A stretch of 64,000 nucleotides of DNA from an uncultured Clostridium sp. (GTDB lineage: Bacteria > Bacillota > Clostridia > Lachnospirales > Lachnospiraceae), in NCBI GenBank assembly GCA_937885015.1, contig CALAAS010000027.1, positions 7,888 to 71,887 on the forward strand. The letters run 5' to 3'. The position numbers and the translations under genes are program-made. The notes under the pieces are model-generated. The model had not been told where the DNA came from. It did no database searches and saw only the letters and a list, made by a program, of their open reading frames with translations. Of the stretch, positions 43,268 to 50,709 are shown one piece after another. How positions within the stretch are numbered: position 1 is the stretch's first letter; every line of letters begins with the position of its first letter.

Positions 43268-44125
43268 TCAGTGGCCTCTTACGATCTTAAAGGTAGATCT
43301 CCAGTCATCCTGTCCCATGCCGCGGTCCATACCTTCCTGATAAACCCGCTGTACATTGGCCTCGCCCGGCATCTCTACGCCGCACTCTTTTGCCAGGTTC
43401 ATGCAGATATTGACATCCTTTGCCGCATTTGCCAGGGAGAAAGCTGTGGTGTAGTCCTCTGCTGCCAGTTTTTCATGCTGGGTATCCAGGTAGAAGTTCT
43501 GGCCGCCGCCGTAGGAAATAGCAGTTGCATAGTCCGGAATCGTGATACCGTTCTTCTGTGCCAGTGCAATGGTCTCGTTGACACCGTTCTGAATCTGGGT
43601 AACCAGAGCATTGTGGCAGATCTTCATAACAAGGCCTTTGCCGTTTCCGCCCATGCGGATTACGTTCTCGCCCATGTAAAGGAGGATCGGACGCATGCGC
43701 TCACACACATCCTCATCGCCACCCATGTAAATGCCAAGCTTTCCGGCAATGGCAGCCGGTTTGGACTTTACAACCGGAGCATCCATAAACTGAGCTCCCG
43801 TCTTTTTCACCATCTCAGAGATCTCTACGGAAACGCTGGGATCAATGGTACTCATATCGATACAGGTTTTGGAGGAATCCAGAACACTTAAAATGCCCTC
43901 GTATACGCTTCTGGAGTGCTCAGACTTCGGAACCATGGAAATGATTACGTCCGACTTCTGTGCCAGTTCTACGGAAGTCTCGCAGGCTACCGCGCCCTTG
44001 GATGCCAGTAAATCTACTTTTTCTTTTACAAAGTCAAACACATAAACCGTGTCATCATGTTTCTTTACAATGTTCTCGCTCATGGACTCGCCCATGATGC
44101 CAAGTCCGATAAAACCGATTTTCAT
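43268..44125 (-). CDS. 3-sulfolactaldehyde reductase (YihU-like)
   Basis: NAD(P)H-dependent reductase of the beta-hydroxyacid dehydrogenase family, 285 aa. The Rossmann motif GFIGLGIMGESM is at residues 4-15. The catalytic lysine is K168 in GLVMKICHNALVTQ, with N172. Where ordinary 3-hydroxyisobutyrate dehydrogenases have DAPVSGG, this protein has DAPVVKSKPAA (K120), as YihU has an Arg there to hold the sulfonate. It would turn sulfolactaldehyde into 2,3-dihydroxypropane-1-sulfonate and recycle NADH during fermentation. No sulfolactaldehyde dehydrogenase lies nearby, which supports the reductive branch. Confidence 0.85.
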   Translation of the reverse strand: MKIGFIGLGIMGESMSENIVKKHDDTVYVFDFVKEKVDLLASKGAVACETSVELAQKSDVIISMVPKSEHSRSVYEGILSVLDSSKTCIDMSTIDPSVSVEISEMVKKTGAQFMDAPVVKSKPAAIAGKLGIYMGGDEDVCERMRPILLYMGENVIRMGGNGKGLVMKICHNALVTQIQNGVNETIALAQKNGITIPDYATAISYGGGQNFYLDTQHEKLAAEDYTTAFSLANAAKDVNICMNLAKECGVEMPGEANVQRVYQEGMDRGMGQDDWRSTFKIVRGH

Positions 44126-44157
44126 CCTCGTTCCCTCTTTTCTAACTTCCTGATGAA

Positions 44158-44844
44158 TTATTCCGTAATGGTGTTGTCCCAGGCGTTGCAGAACGTTCCA
44201 AGACCCTGTGTGGTGTAAGCATGTTTCATCATATCCTGGTATACAGCAAGACCAGTTGTCACGATATCAGCGCCAGCCACTGCACAGTCAGCAATCTGCT
44301 TAGGAGTACGGATCGCAGCACAGATGATCTCTGTTTTTCCGTAGAAACCGTAGTTCTTGTAAATCTCAACCAGATTCTTGATGTACTCTTTGCAGTCCTC
44401 GCCGTTTGCCTCTTTCCAGCCAATGAACGGAGATACGAACAGGGAGCCGTTCTTTGCCGGAAGGATTGCCTGTGCTGCAGAGAAAATCAGAGTTACGTTG
44501 GTGCGGATGCCCATTTTCTCCAGTCTTCTTGCTGCTACGATACCAGCCTCAATTGCCGGAATTTTGATAACGAAGTTCGGGCTGATGGCAGCTACCTTCT
44601 GTGCCATCTCTACCATATCATCAGCGTTGTCCAGATGCGGATTGATCTCAACCGATACCGGGAACTTGTCCACACCCTCAAGGCCTTCGGATTTGATCCA
44701 CTCAGCAATATCTGTGATAGCTGTCATGAACGGCTTTCCACTTAACATAATGTGTCTCGGGTTTGTGGTAACACCATCAATACCAAATGTCTCGTAAGCA
44801 TATTTGATTTCATCAAGCTTTGCACTGTCTAAGAAAAATTTCAT
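44158..44844 (-). CDS. Transaldolase, probable 6-deoxy-6-sulfofructose transaldolase
   Basis: Class I aldolase of the small transaldolase/FSA family, 228 aa. The Schiff-base lysine is K94 (NFVIKIPAIEAG). MKFFLDSAKLDEIKYA and GVTTNPRHIMLSGK at the N-terminus fit the family, but TNPS is replaced by TNPRH (R30). The enzyme of the sulfo-TAL pathway splits 6-deoxy-6-sulfofructose to sulfolactaldehyde and passes the dihydroxyacetone unit to glyceraldehyde-3-phosphate, giving fructose-6-phosphate. GAGGAGG precedes the ATG. It is the first gene of the operon, directly behind a strong promoter, so it is probably the most expressed. Confidence 0.87.
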   Translation of the reverse strand: MKFFLDSAKLDEIKYAYETFGIDGVTTNPRHIMLSGKPFMTAITDIAEWIKSEGLEGVDKFPVSVEINPHLDNADDMVEMAQKVAAISPNFVIKIPAIEAGIVAARRLEKMGIRTNVTLIFSAAQAILPAKNGSLFVSPFIGWKEANGEDCKEYIKNLVEIYKNYGFYGKTEIICAAIRTPKQIADCAVAGADIVTTGLAVYQDMMKHAYTTQGLGTFCNAWDNTITE

Positions 44845-44873
44845 TGCTGCATCCTCCTCGATTTCGACTTTGA

Positions 44874-44890
44874 TTAATTTGTTTAATTAT
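44874..44890. promoter_or_regulatory. Candidate operator 1 of the sulfoquinovose operon
   Basis: TTAATT-TGTTT-AATTAT, an inverted repeat with one mismatch, in the leader 30 bp before the transaldolase ATG. It matches the second site at 45026-45042 at nearly every base. Confidence 0.5.
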
Positions 44891-44959
44891 CTGCGACAAC
44901 GTGATTTTCTGTCCTCTGTTTTATGTCTTTTCTGTTGCCGTTTTCTTTTTATCATCTAT

Positions 44960-44988
44960 ATAATATGTCTATTCTGCACAAATGTCAA
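44960..44988 (-). promoter_or_regulatory. Main promoter of the sulfoquinovose operon
   Basis: Minus-strand TTGACA (44983-44988), 17-bp spacer, TATTAT (44960-44965), a near-consensus sigma-A promoter. The leader is about 110 nt and includes candidate operator 1. Such a strong promoter needs repression, which fits the paired operator sites. Confidence 0.8.
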
Positions 44989-45025
44989 CGAATTTGTTTC
45001 GGATTTTTGTTTTTCGTTACTTTGT

Positions 45026-45042
45026 TTAATTTATTTAATTAA
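45026..45042. promoter_or_regulatory. Candidate operator 2 of the sulfoquinovose operon
   Basis: TTAATT-TATTT-AATTAA, a perfect inverted repeat upstream of the promoter, 152 bp from site 1. It also lies just before the MATE promoter, so it could affect both directions. Confidence 0.5.
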
Positions 45043-45060
45043 ATTTATGCAATATCACAA

Positions 45061-45088
45061 TTGCTCTTTCTGTTTCCTTCTATATGAT
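45061..45088 (+). promoter_or_regulatory. Promoter of the MATE gene
   Basis: TTGCTC (45061-45066), 16-bp spacer, TATGAT (45083-45088), about 34 bp before the ATG. Confidence 0.5.
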
Positions 45089-45121
45089 AGAATTCAGAAT
45101 ACTCGAAAGGAGACTCCTTCC

Positions 45122-46516
45122 ATGAAAACCATCTCTTTAAAAGGGGTTGGTACGCCAACCGACCTGACCTCCGGCGCTGCGTTCCCAGTCCTGATCCGGT
45201 ACGCGATCCCCATGTTCGCCAGCATGTTCTTCCAGCAGGCTTACAACCTGGCCGACAGCTGGATTGCCGGAAATAAAATCGGCTCCGAAGCCCTGGGGGC
45301 CGTCGGAACCTGTTATCCCATTACCGTATTCTTTATTGCCATTGCCTCCGGACTCAGCATTGGAACGTCTATTTTCTGTTCCCAGCAGTTCGGCGCAAAG
45401 GAGTACGGGCAGGTACGAGCCGCTATCCGCACAGCTCTCATCTGTTTTCTTCCTTTTTCCCTGCTCCTGACTATCCTGGCGCTGCCGTCCGTCCCCTCCA
45501 TCCTCCGTTTCCTGGCCGTCCCGCCGGAGGCTTCGAGCGCCACAGCCCGGTACCTGACGGTCTACCTGGCCGGCCTCCCGTTCCTGTTCCTTTATAATAT
45601 CACAACTGGAATTTTAAACGGGCTGGGGGACTCCAGGACGCCGCTTCTGTTTCTGATCTTCTCCTCCATCCTCAATATCCTGCTGGATCTGGCGCTGGTC
45701 ATCACCATCCCCATGGGCGTAGCCGGTCTGGCTCTGGCCACCCTTGCTGCCCAGGCAATCTCTTCGTTTGCTACCCTGTGGGCCGTAACCCGTATGGACA
45801 GGCAGCTCCATACCGTGGCAAACTCTTCTGGCTGTGCAGACGAGTCCCCCTCCGTCCCCGCCCGGTTTTCTCTTCCCATTTTAAAAGAAATCCTGCGTCT
45901 GGCAATTCCCAGTGTGGTGCAGCACGTTTTCATGTCCACCGGGCAGCTGGTCATGCAGAATGTCATCAACAGCTATGGCCTCATCACCATGGCCGGTTAC
46001 TCGGTGGCCTTCCGCATCAATGGCCTCTACGTCAACTCCCTGATGGCTCTCAGCAATGCCCTGTCCGGTTTTATCGCCCAGAACAAAGGGGCCAAAGCCT
46101 TCAGCCGCATCCGAAGCGGCTTTGCCGTCTCCATGGTCCTGGCAGCTCTGTTCTCCGCCGCCGTGGCGGGATTTCTCCTGCTTCGCGGCGATGCGGTACT
46201 CTCCTTCTTCATGGGGGAGGTGGAAAACAGGGCGGCCACCATCGAGGCCGGTATGGGATTCATTACCATCGTCTGCCCCTTTTATACGATGGTCTTTGCG
46301 AAATGCATCTGCGACGGCGCCCTCCGGGGGATCGGCGCCATGAGACTGTTCATGATGTCCACCATCTCAGACGTCCTGATCCGTATGTTCTGCGGCCATA
46401 TGTTTTCCGACCTCTGGGGCATCCGGGGAGTCTGGTGGATCTGGCCCTTCGCCTGGCTTGTCGGAACCTCCGTCTCCGTCATCGGCTGGGTCTGGCATAT
46501 GAGGCGGCTTACGTAA
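45122..46516 (+). CDS. MATE family efflux transporter
   Basis: Cation-coupled multidrug or metabolite exporter of 464 aa with 12 hydrophobic segments. MATE repeats are clear: GAAFPVLIRYAIPMFASMFFQQAYNLADSWIAGNKIGSEALGAVG at the N-terminus and ILRLAIPSVVQHVFMSTGQLVMQNVINSYG near 255. The gene starts at 45122 with AAAGGAG 8 nt upstream; the longer frame contains a non-homologous Cys/Phe-rich stretch from the intergenic region. It is divergent from the SQ operon but has no known link to it. Confidence 0.93.
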   Translation: MKTISLKGVGTPTDLTSGAAFPVLIRYAIPMFASMFFQQAYNLADSWIAGNKIGSEALGAVGTCYPITVFFIAIASGLSIGTSIFCSQQFGAKEYGQVRAAIRTALICFLPFSLLLTILALPSVPSILRFLAVPPEASSATARYLTVYLAGLPFLFLYNITTGILNGLGDSRTPLLFLIFSSILNILLDLALVITIPMGVAGLALATLAAQAISSFATLWAVTRMDRQLHTVANSSGCADESPSVPARFSLPILKEILRLAIPSVVQHVFMSTGQLVMQNVINSYGLITMAGYSVAFRINGLYVNSLMALSNALSGFIAQNKGAKAFSRIRSGFAVSMVLAALFSAAVAGFLLLRGDAVLSFFMGEVENRAATIEAGMGFITIVCPFYTMVFAKCICDGALRGIGAMRLFMMSTISDVLIRMFCGHMFSDLWGIRGVWWIWPFAWLVGTSVSVIGWVWHMRRLT

Positions 46517-46535
46517 CCCCGCCTCCCATGTCTTC

Positions 46536-47204
46536 TCACTGCTGTTCCTGCAAGTATTTTTCAATATATTCTGCCCAGCCTTCTTTATCCTTAGCGCCGG
46601 CCACTGCGCCTCCCAGCTGCTTTCCGTCTTTATCGACAAACACCGTAGTGGGCACTACCTGCACCTGGGGAAGCAGCTGCAGGGCCAGGTCTCCGGCCGG
46701 TACCAGGTGAAGGTAATTCGCGCCGGTATCCGCCGCAATCTGCCGGGCCAGTTCCACCTGATCCGCTGCAATATTCCCGTCATAATCTACGGTATCCGTA
46801 CAGATTCCGATGATCTGAACGCCTTTATCCTGATACTCACGGCTCAGTTCGCCCAGATCCGGCATTTCTGAAAGGCAGGGGCCGCAGTAGGTGGCCCACA
46901 GATTGATTACTGTCAGGTCGTAGTCCGCAAAAATCTCCTCTGTAACGGGATTCCCTTCCAGATCCTGGGCCGTAAAGGATTCAAAAAGGCCCTTCTGGCC
47001 GCTTTCCTCTCCGCCCTCTGCCGAAACGTCCTGGGAACTTCCCGTACCGGCTTTCTGTGCATCCTCTGCCCCGTCCTGCTGCATCTCCTGCGTCTGTTCT
47101 GCCTGTTTCGGTTCTTCCTGCGCCTGTCCGCAGCCCACAAGCATCGCCATCCCGGCCGCCGCCAGGGCCGCCTGGATCCCCCTGTTCCATCGCAATTTTT
47201 TCAT
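46536..47204 (-). CDS. TlpA/ResA-like thiol-disulfide lipoprotein
   Basis: Membrane-anchored thioredoxin-fold protein of 222 aa. The signal peptide ends in the lipobox LVGC, followed by a 45-residue Gln/Glu/Ala-rich linker and an AhpC/TSA-Redoxin domain with the active site WATYCGPCLSEMPDL and cis-Pro region VVPTTVFVDKDG. TlpA proteins keep extracytoplasmic thiols reduced, for example for cytochrome or metalloprotein maturation; the partner is not visible here. The start at 47204 has GAGAGGGG upstream. Convergent with the MATE gene. Confidence 0.9.
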   Translation of the reverse strand: MKKLRWNRGIQAALAAAGMAMLVGCGQAQEEPKQAEQTQEMQQDGAEDAQKAGTGSSQDVSAEGGEESGQKGLFESFTAQDLEGNPVTEEIFADYDLTVINLWATYCGPCLSEMPDLGELSREYQDKGVQIIGICTDTVDYDGNIAADQVELARQIAADTGANYLHLVPAGDLALQLLPQVQVVPTTVFVDKDGKQLGGAVAGAKDKEGWAEYIEKYLQEQQ

Positions 47205-47385
47205 TTTCCTGAACCCCTCTCTTTTCGATTGTCGCAAATTCTTTTCCGCCCTTGCGCCGCATCAGGCAGAATCGGCAGTATCAGTTTACCTGATCCCGTA
47301 TTTGTCTGTAAACCCCTTTCCCAAATTTTTCTTTTATGCTAAAATCAATTCAATTTTAACCATACATTTGATGAGGTATTACACC

Positions 47386-49884
47386 ATGTTTTCCGACAGA
47401 CTAGAAACCGCGCAGGCATACGGCTATACATACCCGAAATGCCCCGCTCCTTATTATGAAACGCATCCATACCGCAACGCGCTGGAAGAGGGCGGCGTTT
47501 ACCGCACCAGGAACGGGCGTTTTAAAGCCGCCTGCCAGCCAAAAGAAGGCAGCCATGACAGCGGCCCTTTTACCTGTTTCTTTTCCGGAGGCTTCGGCAC
47601 CGCCTCTTTCTCCCGCAATGCCCTGGGATTTTTTGACCGATGGCAGCTGCAGCCCGGCCTCCTGACGGACTGTGTTTTAGAAAATGCCTACTTCTCTCTC
47701 CGCTGGCAGGCCGGCCATGATGTGCGCGTTCGAAAGCTGCGGGTTTCCGAGGACGGATTCCGGCCGGAAGAAATGACCGTGACCGGCCTTTTTCCCGTTG
47801 TCTACGAGCATTTCAAAGCGCCCGATATGCCCTTTGAGGTGGTTCTGGAGCGATATTCCCCCATCATCCCCCACAACCTGGAGGACAGCGCGCTTCCGGT
47901 TACCCTGTTTGATTTTCATATTCTCCCTCTGGCTGAAACGCCGGACGATATCCGGATTTCCATCTGCCTTTGCTGGCCCAACCTGCTGGGATGGAAACAG
48001 GCCTGGCACACTACCGAACAACCCCGAGGCGTTCTCTGGCCTTCCCTTCAGAATGCCGGAAATTACGGTGCCTTAGAAGCCCGGGATGCAGACACGATCC
48101 ACATCCGCCAGGGCAGAGAGCACATTGGCCCCGCCGACGGGTTGTGCGGAAATGTGATCCTTTCCCTCCAGGCTCCCGGATGGACCCCCTCCTGGGATGT
48201 CATGTTTAAGGAAACCATGGCCACCACCGGCTATGAGCCGGCCCGGCAGATGCACACCATCGGAGCCATGGAGAGCCATTTTGCCGCAGAAGGGCGGCTG
48301 GCAAATTCCGATATTACCTGGCAGGCCCACTGGCATGAAGCGACCGCCTCCGCCCTGGCAGCCGAAACCTCCCTGCTGGGAAGTGAAAAATCGCTGACCT
48401 TTGCGCTGACTCTGGATCTTCCCATTACCCAGTTTGGCATGGGCCGCAGATGGTACAAATATTATACCGAAAATCCAGTGGCATCCTCTGCTCTTTCCAT
48501 CGCCCGGTATGCCTTAAAAAAACGGCCGGAATGGCTCCAGGCCATCAAAACGTTTCACCGCAGTGAACTTTTCCCCTGCGAAAATTCCCCCTGCGGGCAA
48601 AAAAAGGCTTCGCCCCGGGATGAAGTCCCGTTTTCCCAGCCGCCGGAGTACCGGGCGGCCCGGGTCAACGAGCTTTATTACCTTACCTCCGGAGGAACCA
48701 TTCTCGTATCCAGGCCTGTGGATGGTTGGGATTCCCATACAGCTGCACTGGGTCAGCATCCTCATTTTGGACTCCTGGAAGGATTTGACACTGGCTATTA
48801 TTACTACAATACCCTGGATCTCTGGGTCTACGGCTTCTATGCCCTGAGCCGTTTCTGGCCCCAGCTGGCAGACTGGACCTTTGATGATTATCTGGCCTCT
48901 GCCCCTCTTACCTGCAGCCGCCAGAATATGATCTACCGGGATCAAACTACCCGGGACAATCTGATCCCCGGAAAACTCCCCCATGATCTGGGCGGCTGCG
49001 CCGAAGATCTTTTTGTCCGCCTGAACGGGTATAATTTCCGGGATACCCCGAATATGTGGAAGGATCACAATCCCTCTTTTGTGCTGGCCTTTTACCTGCA
49101 CTGCCGCATGACCGGAAGAACTGTGACCCGCAAAGAATACGATACACTGAAATTGATTATGAATTTTACAGAGCAGCAGGATACGGCAAGGCAGGCAGTT
49201 CCATCTCACAATGAATTCGGCGACAGTACCTGGGACAACCTTCACATGCAGGGCCTGTCTGCCTATTGCTGCAGCCTCTGTCTTGGCGCGTGGGCCGTCA
49301 TGGCACAGCTTGCTGCAGATCAGAAGCTGGAAGACGACCGCTGCCATTATGAGTCCCTTCAGAACCAGGCCGCGGTAACCATGAAAAAGCTCTGGAACGG
49401 CCGGTATTTTACCACAGATGAATGTGGAAAATATAAAAACGCCACCATGTCGGATGCCCTGTTCGGCCTCCTTCTGGCCCACAAAGCAGGACTTCCCACA
49501 CAGATAGAACGAGAGCTTATTCTCTCCCACCTGAAAGCTGCCTGGCAAAACAATGCGGCCGCCTTCTGCGGCGGCCGCTACGGAGCTCTGCTGGTAGCAG
49601 AGCCTGATATTCAGACGTACGAAAAGGACGGCGGTGATGAACTGCAGGTTAATGAAGTTATCGTAGGGTCCTCCTGGGTTCTCGCTGCCTGTCTGCAGGA
49701 ATTTGGACTTACAGAAGAGTCCGACGCTCCGGCTTCTTCCATGTTCCAGACGATCCGTTCCTATAAGCTGCAGTACCGCACCCCCGCCGCCTGGACTTCA
49801 GACGGACATTTCCGTGCACCTATGAACCTGCAGCCTCTGGCTGTCTGGCTTCTGGATCCAGGAAAAACATCCAGCTGCGACTAG
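47386..49884 (+). CDS. GH116 family glycoside hydrolase
   Basis: Large cytoplasmic retaining beta-glycosidase, 833 aa, related to GBA2 and bacterial GH116 beta-glucosidases/xylosidases. The N-terminal beta domain has SGGFGTASFSRNALGFFDRWQL, like GGxGTGSxxR in the family. The (alpha/alpha)6 domain carries the nucleophile E429 (RVNELYYLTSGGT) and the acid/base D534 (GKLPHDLGG). The later QGLSAYCCSLCLGAW and VNEVIVGSSWVLAACL also fit. No signal peptide. Substrate is likely a small beta-glucoside or steryl/lipid glucoside; not readable. GAGG is 9 nt before the ATG at 47386. The stop codon overlaps that of the convergent Sir2 gene. Confidence 0.87.
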   Translation: MFSDRLETAQAYGYTYPKCPAPYYETHPYRNALEEGGVYRTRNGRFKAACQPKEGSHDSGPFTCFFSGGFGTASFSRNALGFFDRWQLQPGLLTDCVLENAYFSLRWQAGHDVRVRKLRVSEDGFRPEEMTVTGLFPVVYEHFKAPDMPFEVVLERYSPIIPHNLEDSALPVTLFDFHILPLAETPDDIRISICLCWPNLLGWKQAWHTTEQPRGVLWPSLQNAGNYGALEARDADTIHIRQGREHIGPADGLCGNVILSLQAPGWTPSWDVMFKETMATTGYEPARQMHTIGAMESHFAAEGRLANSDITWQAHWHEATASALAAETSLLGSEKSLTFALTLDLPITQFGMGRRWYKYYTENPVASSALSIARYALKKRPEWLQAIKTFHRSELFPCENSPCGQKKASPRDEVPFSQPPEYRAARVNELYYLTSGGTILVSRPVDGWDSHTAALGQHPHFGLLEGFDTGYYYYNTLDLWVYGFYALSRFWPQLADWTFDDYLASAPLTCSRQNMIYRDQTTRDNLIPGKLPHDLGGCAEDLFVRLNGYNFRDTPNMWKDHNPSFVLAFYLHCRMTGRTVTRKEYDTLKLIMNFTEQQDTARQAVPSHNEFGDSTWDNLHMQGLSAYCCSLCLGAWAVMAQLAADQKLEDDRCHYESLQNQAAVTMKKLWNGRYFTTDECGKYKNATMSDALFGLLLAHKAGLPTQIERELILSHLKAAWQNNAAAFCGGRYGALLVAEPDIQTYEKDGGDELQVNEVIVGSSWVLAACLQEFGLTEESDAPASSMFQTIRSYKLQYRTPAAWTSDGHFRAPMNLQPLAVWLLDPGKTSSCD

Positions 49885-50612
49885 TAACCCAGCTGCCGGA
49901 AAATAGCACCCGGTTCTCCAATAAGTGCCATATTGGCCCACTTATCCAGATAGTGGGGTTCCTGATGGATGACCACCAGCATACTTCCGGAAAAATACCG
50001 GATATAATTGGAAAACACCTCGGAGCGCAGTGTTGTTCCCAAAAGAAGAAGCACATCCGCCTTTCCGATTTCCTCGGTCGTTCTCGTCATAATGCGGCTG
50101 TCTACCATCTCTCCGTACAGCGATACCAACGGACGAATGGTAAAGCCGCATTTTTCACATACAGGAATTGCGCCTTCTTTGCGCATATCATCCACCGTAT
50201 ACCAGGTTCCACAGTGGGGACAGCGATTTTTAAACACACTTCCGTGCAGTTCAATTACATGCTCGCAGCCTGCCCTCTGCTCCTGCTCGAACATATTGGT
50301 CGTTATCACGCACTGAAGACGGCCGGCCTTCTCCATGGCAGCCAGTGCGTAGCTGGAAGGAGCCGGATCTGGGATTTTATCCAGAAGCTCTTTTTCATAA
50401 AATCTGAAAAACTTCAGCGGGCGGGTATTGTAATAGGCGCTCGTAAAAATCTCTTCCGGAGAATCCCCATACTCTTCCTCAATTTCATAGGCGCGCGCCG
50501 GTTTTTTCATGCTCAAAAAACCGCCTTCTTCCGCCACGCCGGAACCGCAGACAGCAACCGTGTACCTGCTGTTATCCAAAACCATTTTCAAACGGCTGAT
50601 CTCTCTTTCCAT
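49881..50612 (-). CDS. Sir2-like protein with degenerate catalytic motifs
   Basis: Sirtuin-fold protein of 243 aa. The zinc site is intact (C131, C134, C152, C155), and the catalytic His is present (H123 in ELHGSVFKNRCPHC). NAD-binding motifs are altered: the GAGxSxxSGIPDFR loop reads CGSGVAEEGGFLSMKKPAR with no Asp-Phe-Arg, and TQNID reads TTNMF (residues 105-108 region). LGTTLRSEVF replaces GTSLxVxP. It may be a weak or inactive deacylase, or an NAD/ADP-ribose binder. GGAGGG precedes the ATG and a good promoter is upstream. The 3' end overlaps GH116 in a shared CTAG. Confidence 0.82.
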   Translation of the reverse strand: MEREISRLKMVLDNSRYTVAVCGSGVAEEGGFLSMKKPARAYEIEEEYGDSPEEIFTSAYYNTRPLKFFRFYEKELLDKIPDPAPSSYALAAMEKAGRLQCVITTNMFEQEQRAGCEHVIELHGSVFKNRCPHCGTWYTVDDMRKEGAIPVCEKCGFTIRPLVSLYGEMVDSRIMTRTTEEIGKADVLLLLGTTLRSEVFSNYIRYFSGSMLVVIHQEPHYLDKWANMALIGEPGAIFRQLGY

Positions 50613-50643
50613 ACCCTCGCCCTCCCTGTTTTCTGATAGTTCT

Positions 50644-50672
50644 ATTATATCGAAAAAACAGTTTAATTACAA
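50644..50672 (-). promoter_or_regulatory. Promoter of the Sir2-like gene
   Basis: Minus-strand TTGTAA (50667-50672), 17-bp spacer, TATAAT (50644-50649). Upstream of it, a direct repeat of TTTTTCACGTA occurs twice in tandem at about 50685-50708. Confidence 0.65.
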
Positions 50673-50709
50673 GAAGTATGAAGATTTTTCACGTATTTTT
50701 CACGTATTT

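Noticed and set aside
44925..44940. Possible CcpA cre site (AGAAAACGGCAACA on the minus strand) after the SQ promoter
   Set aside because: Several mismatches to the cre consensus; not strong enough to list.
48514..49548. 344-aa open frame on the minus strand
   Set aside because: Antisense to the GH116 catalytic domain, whose active-site motifs are intact.
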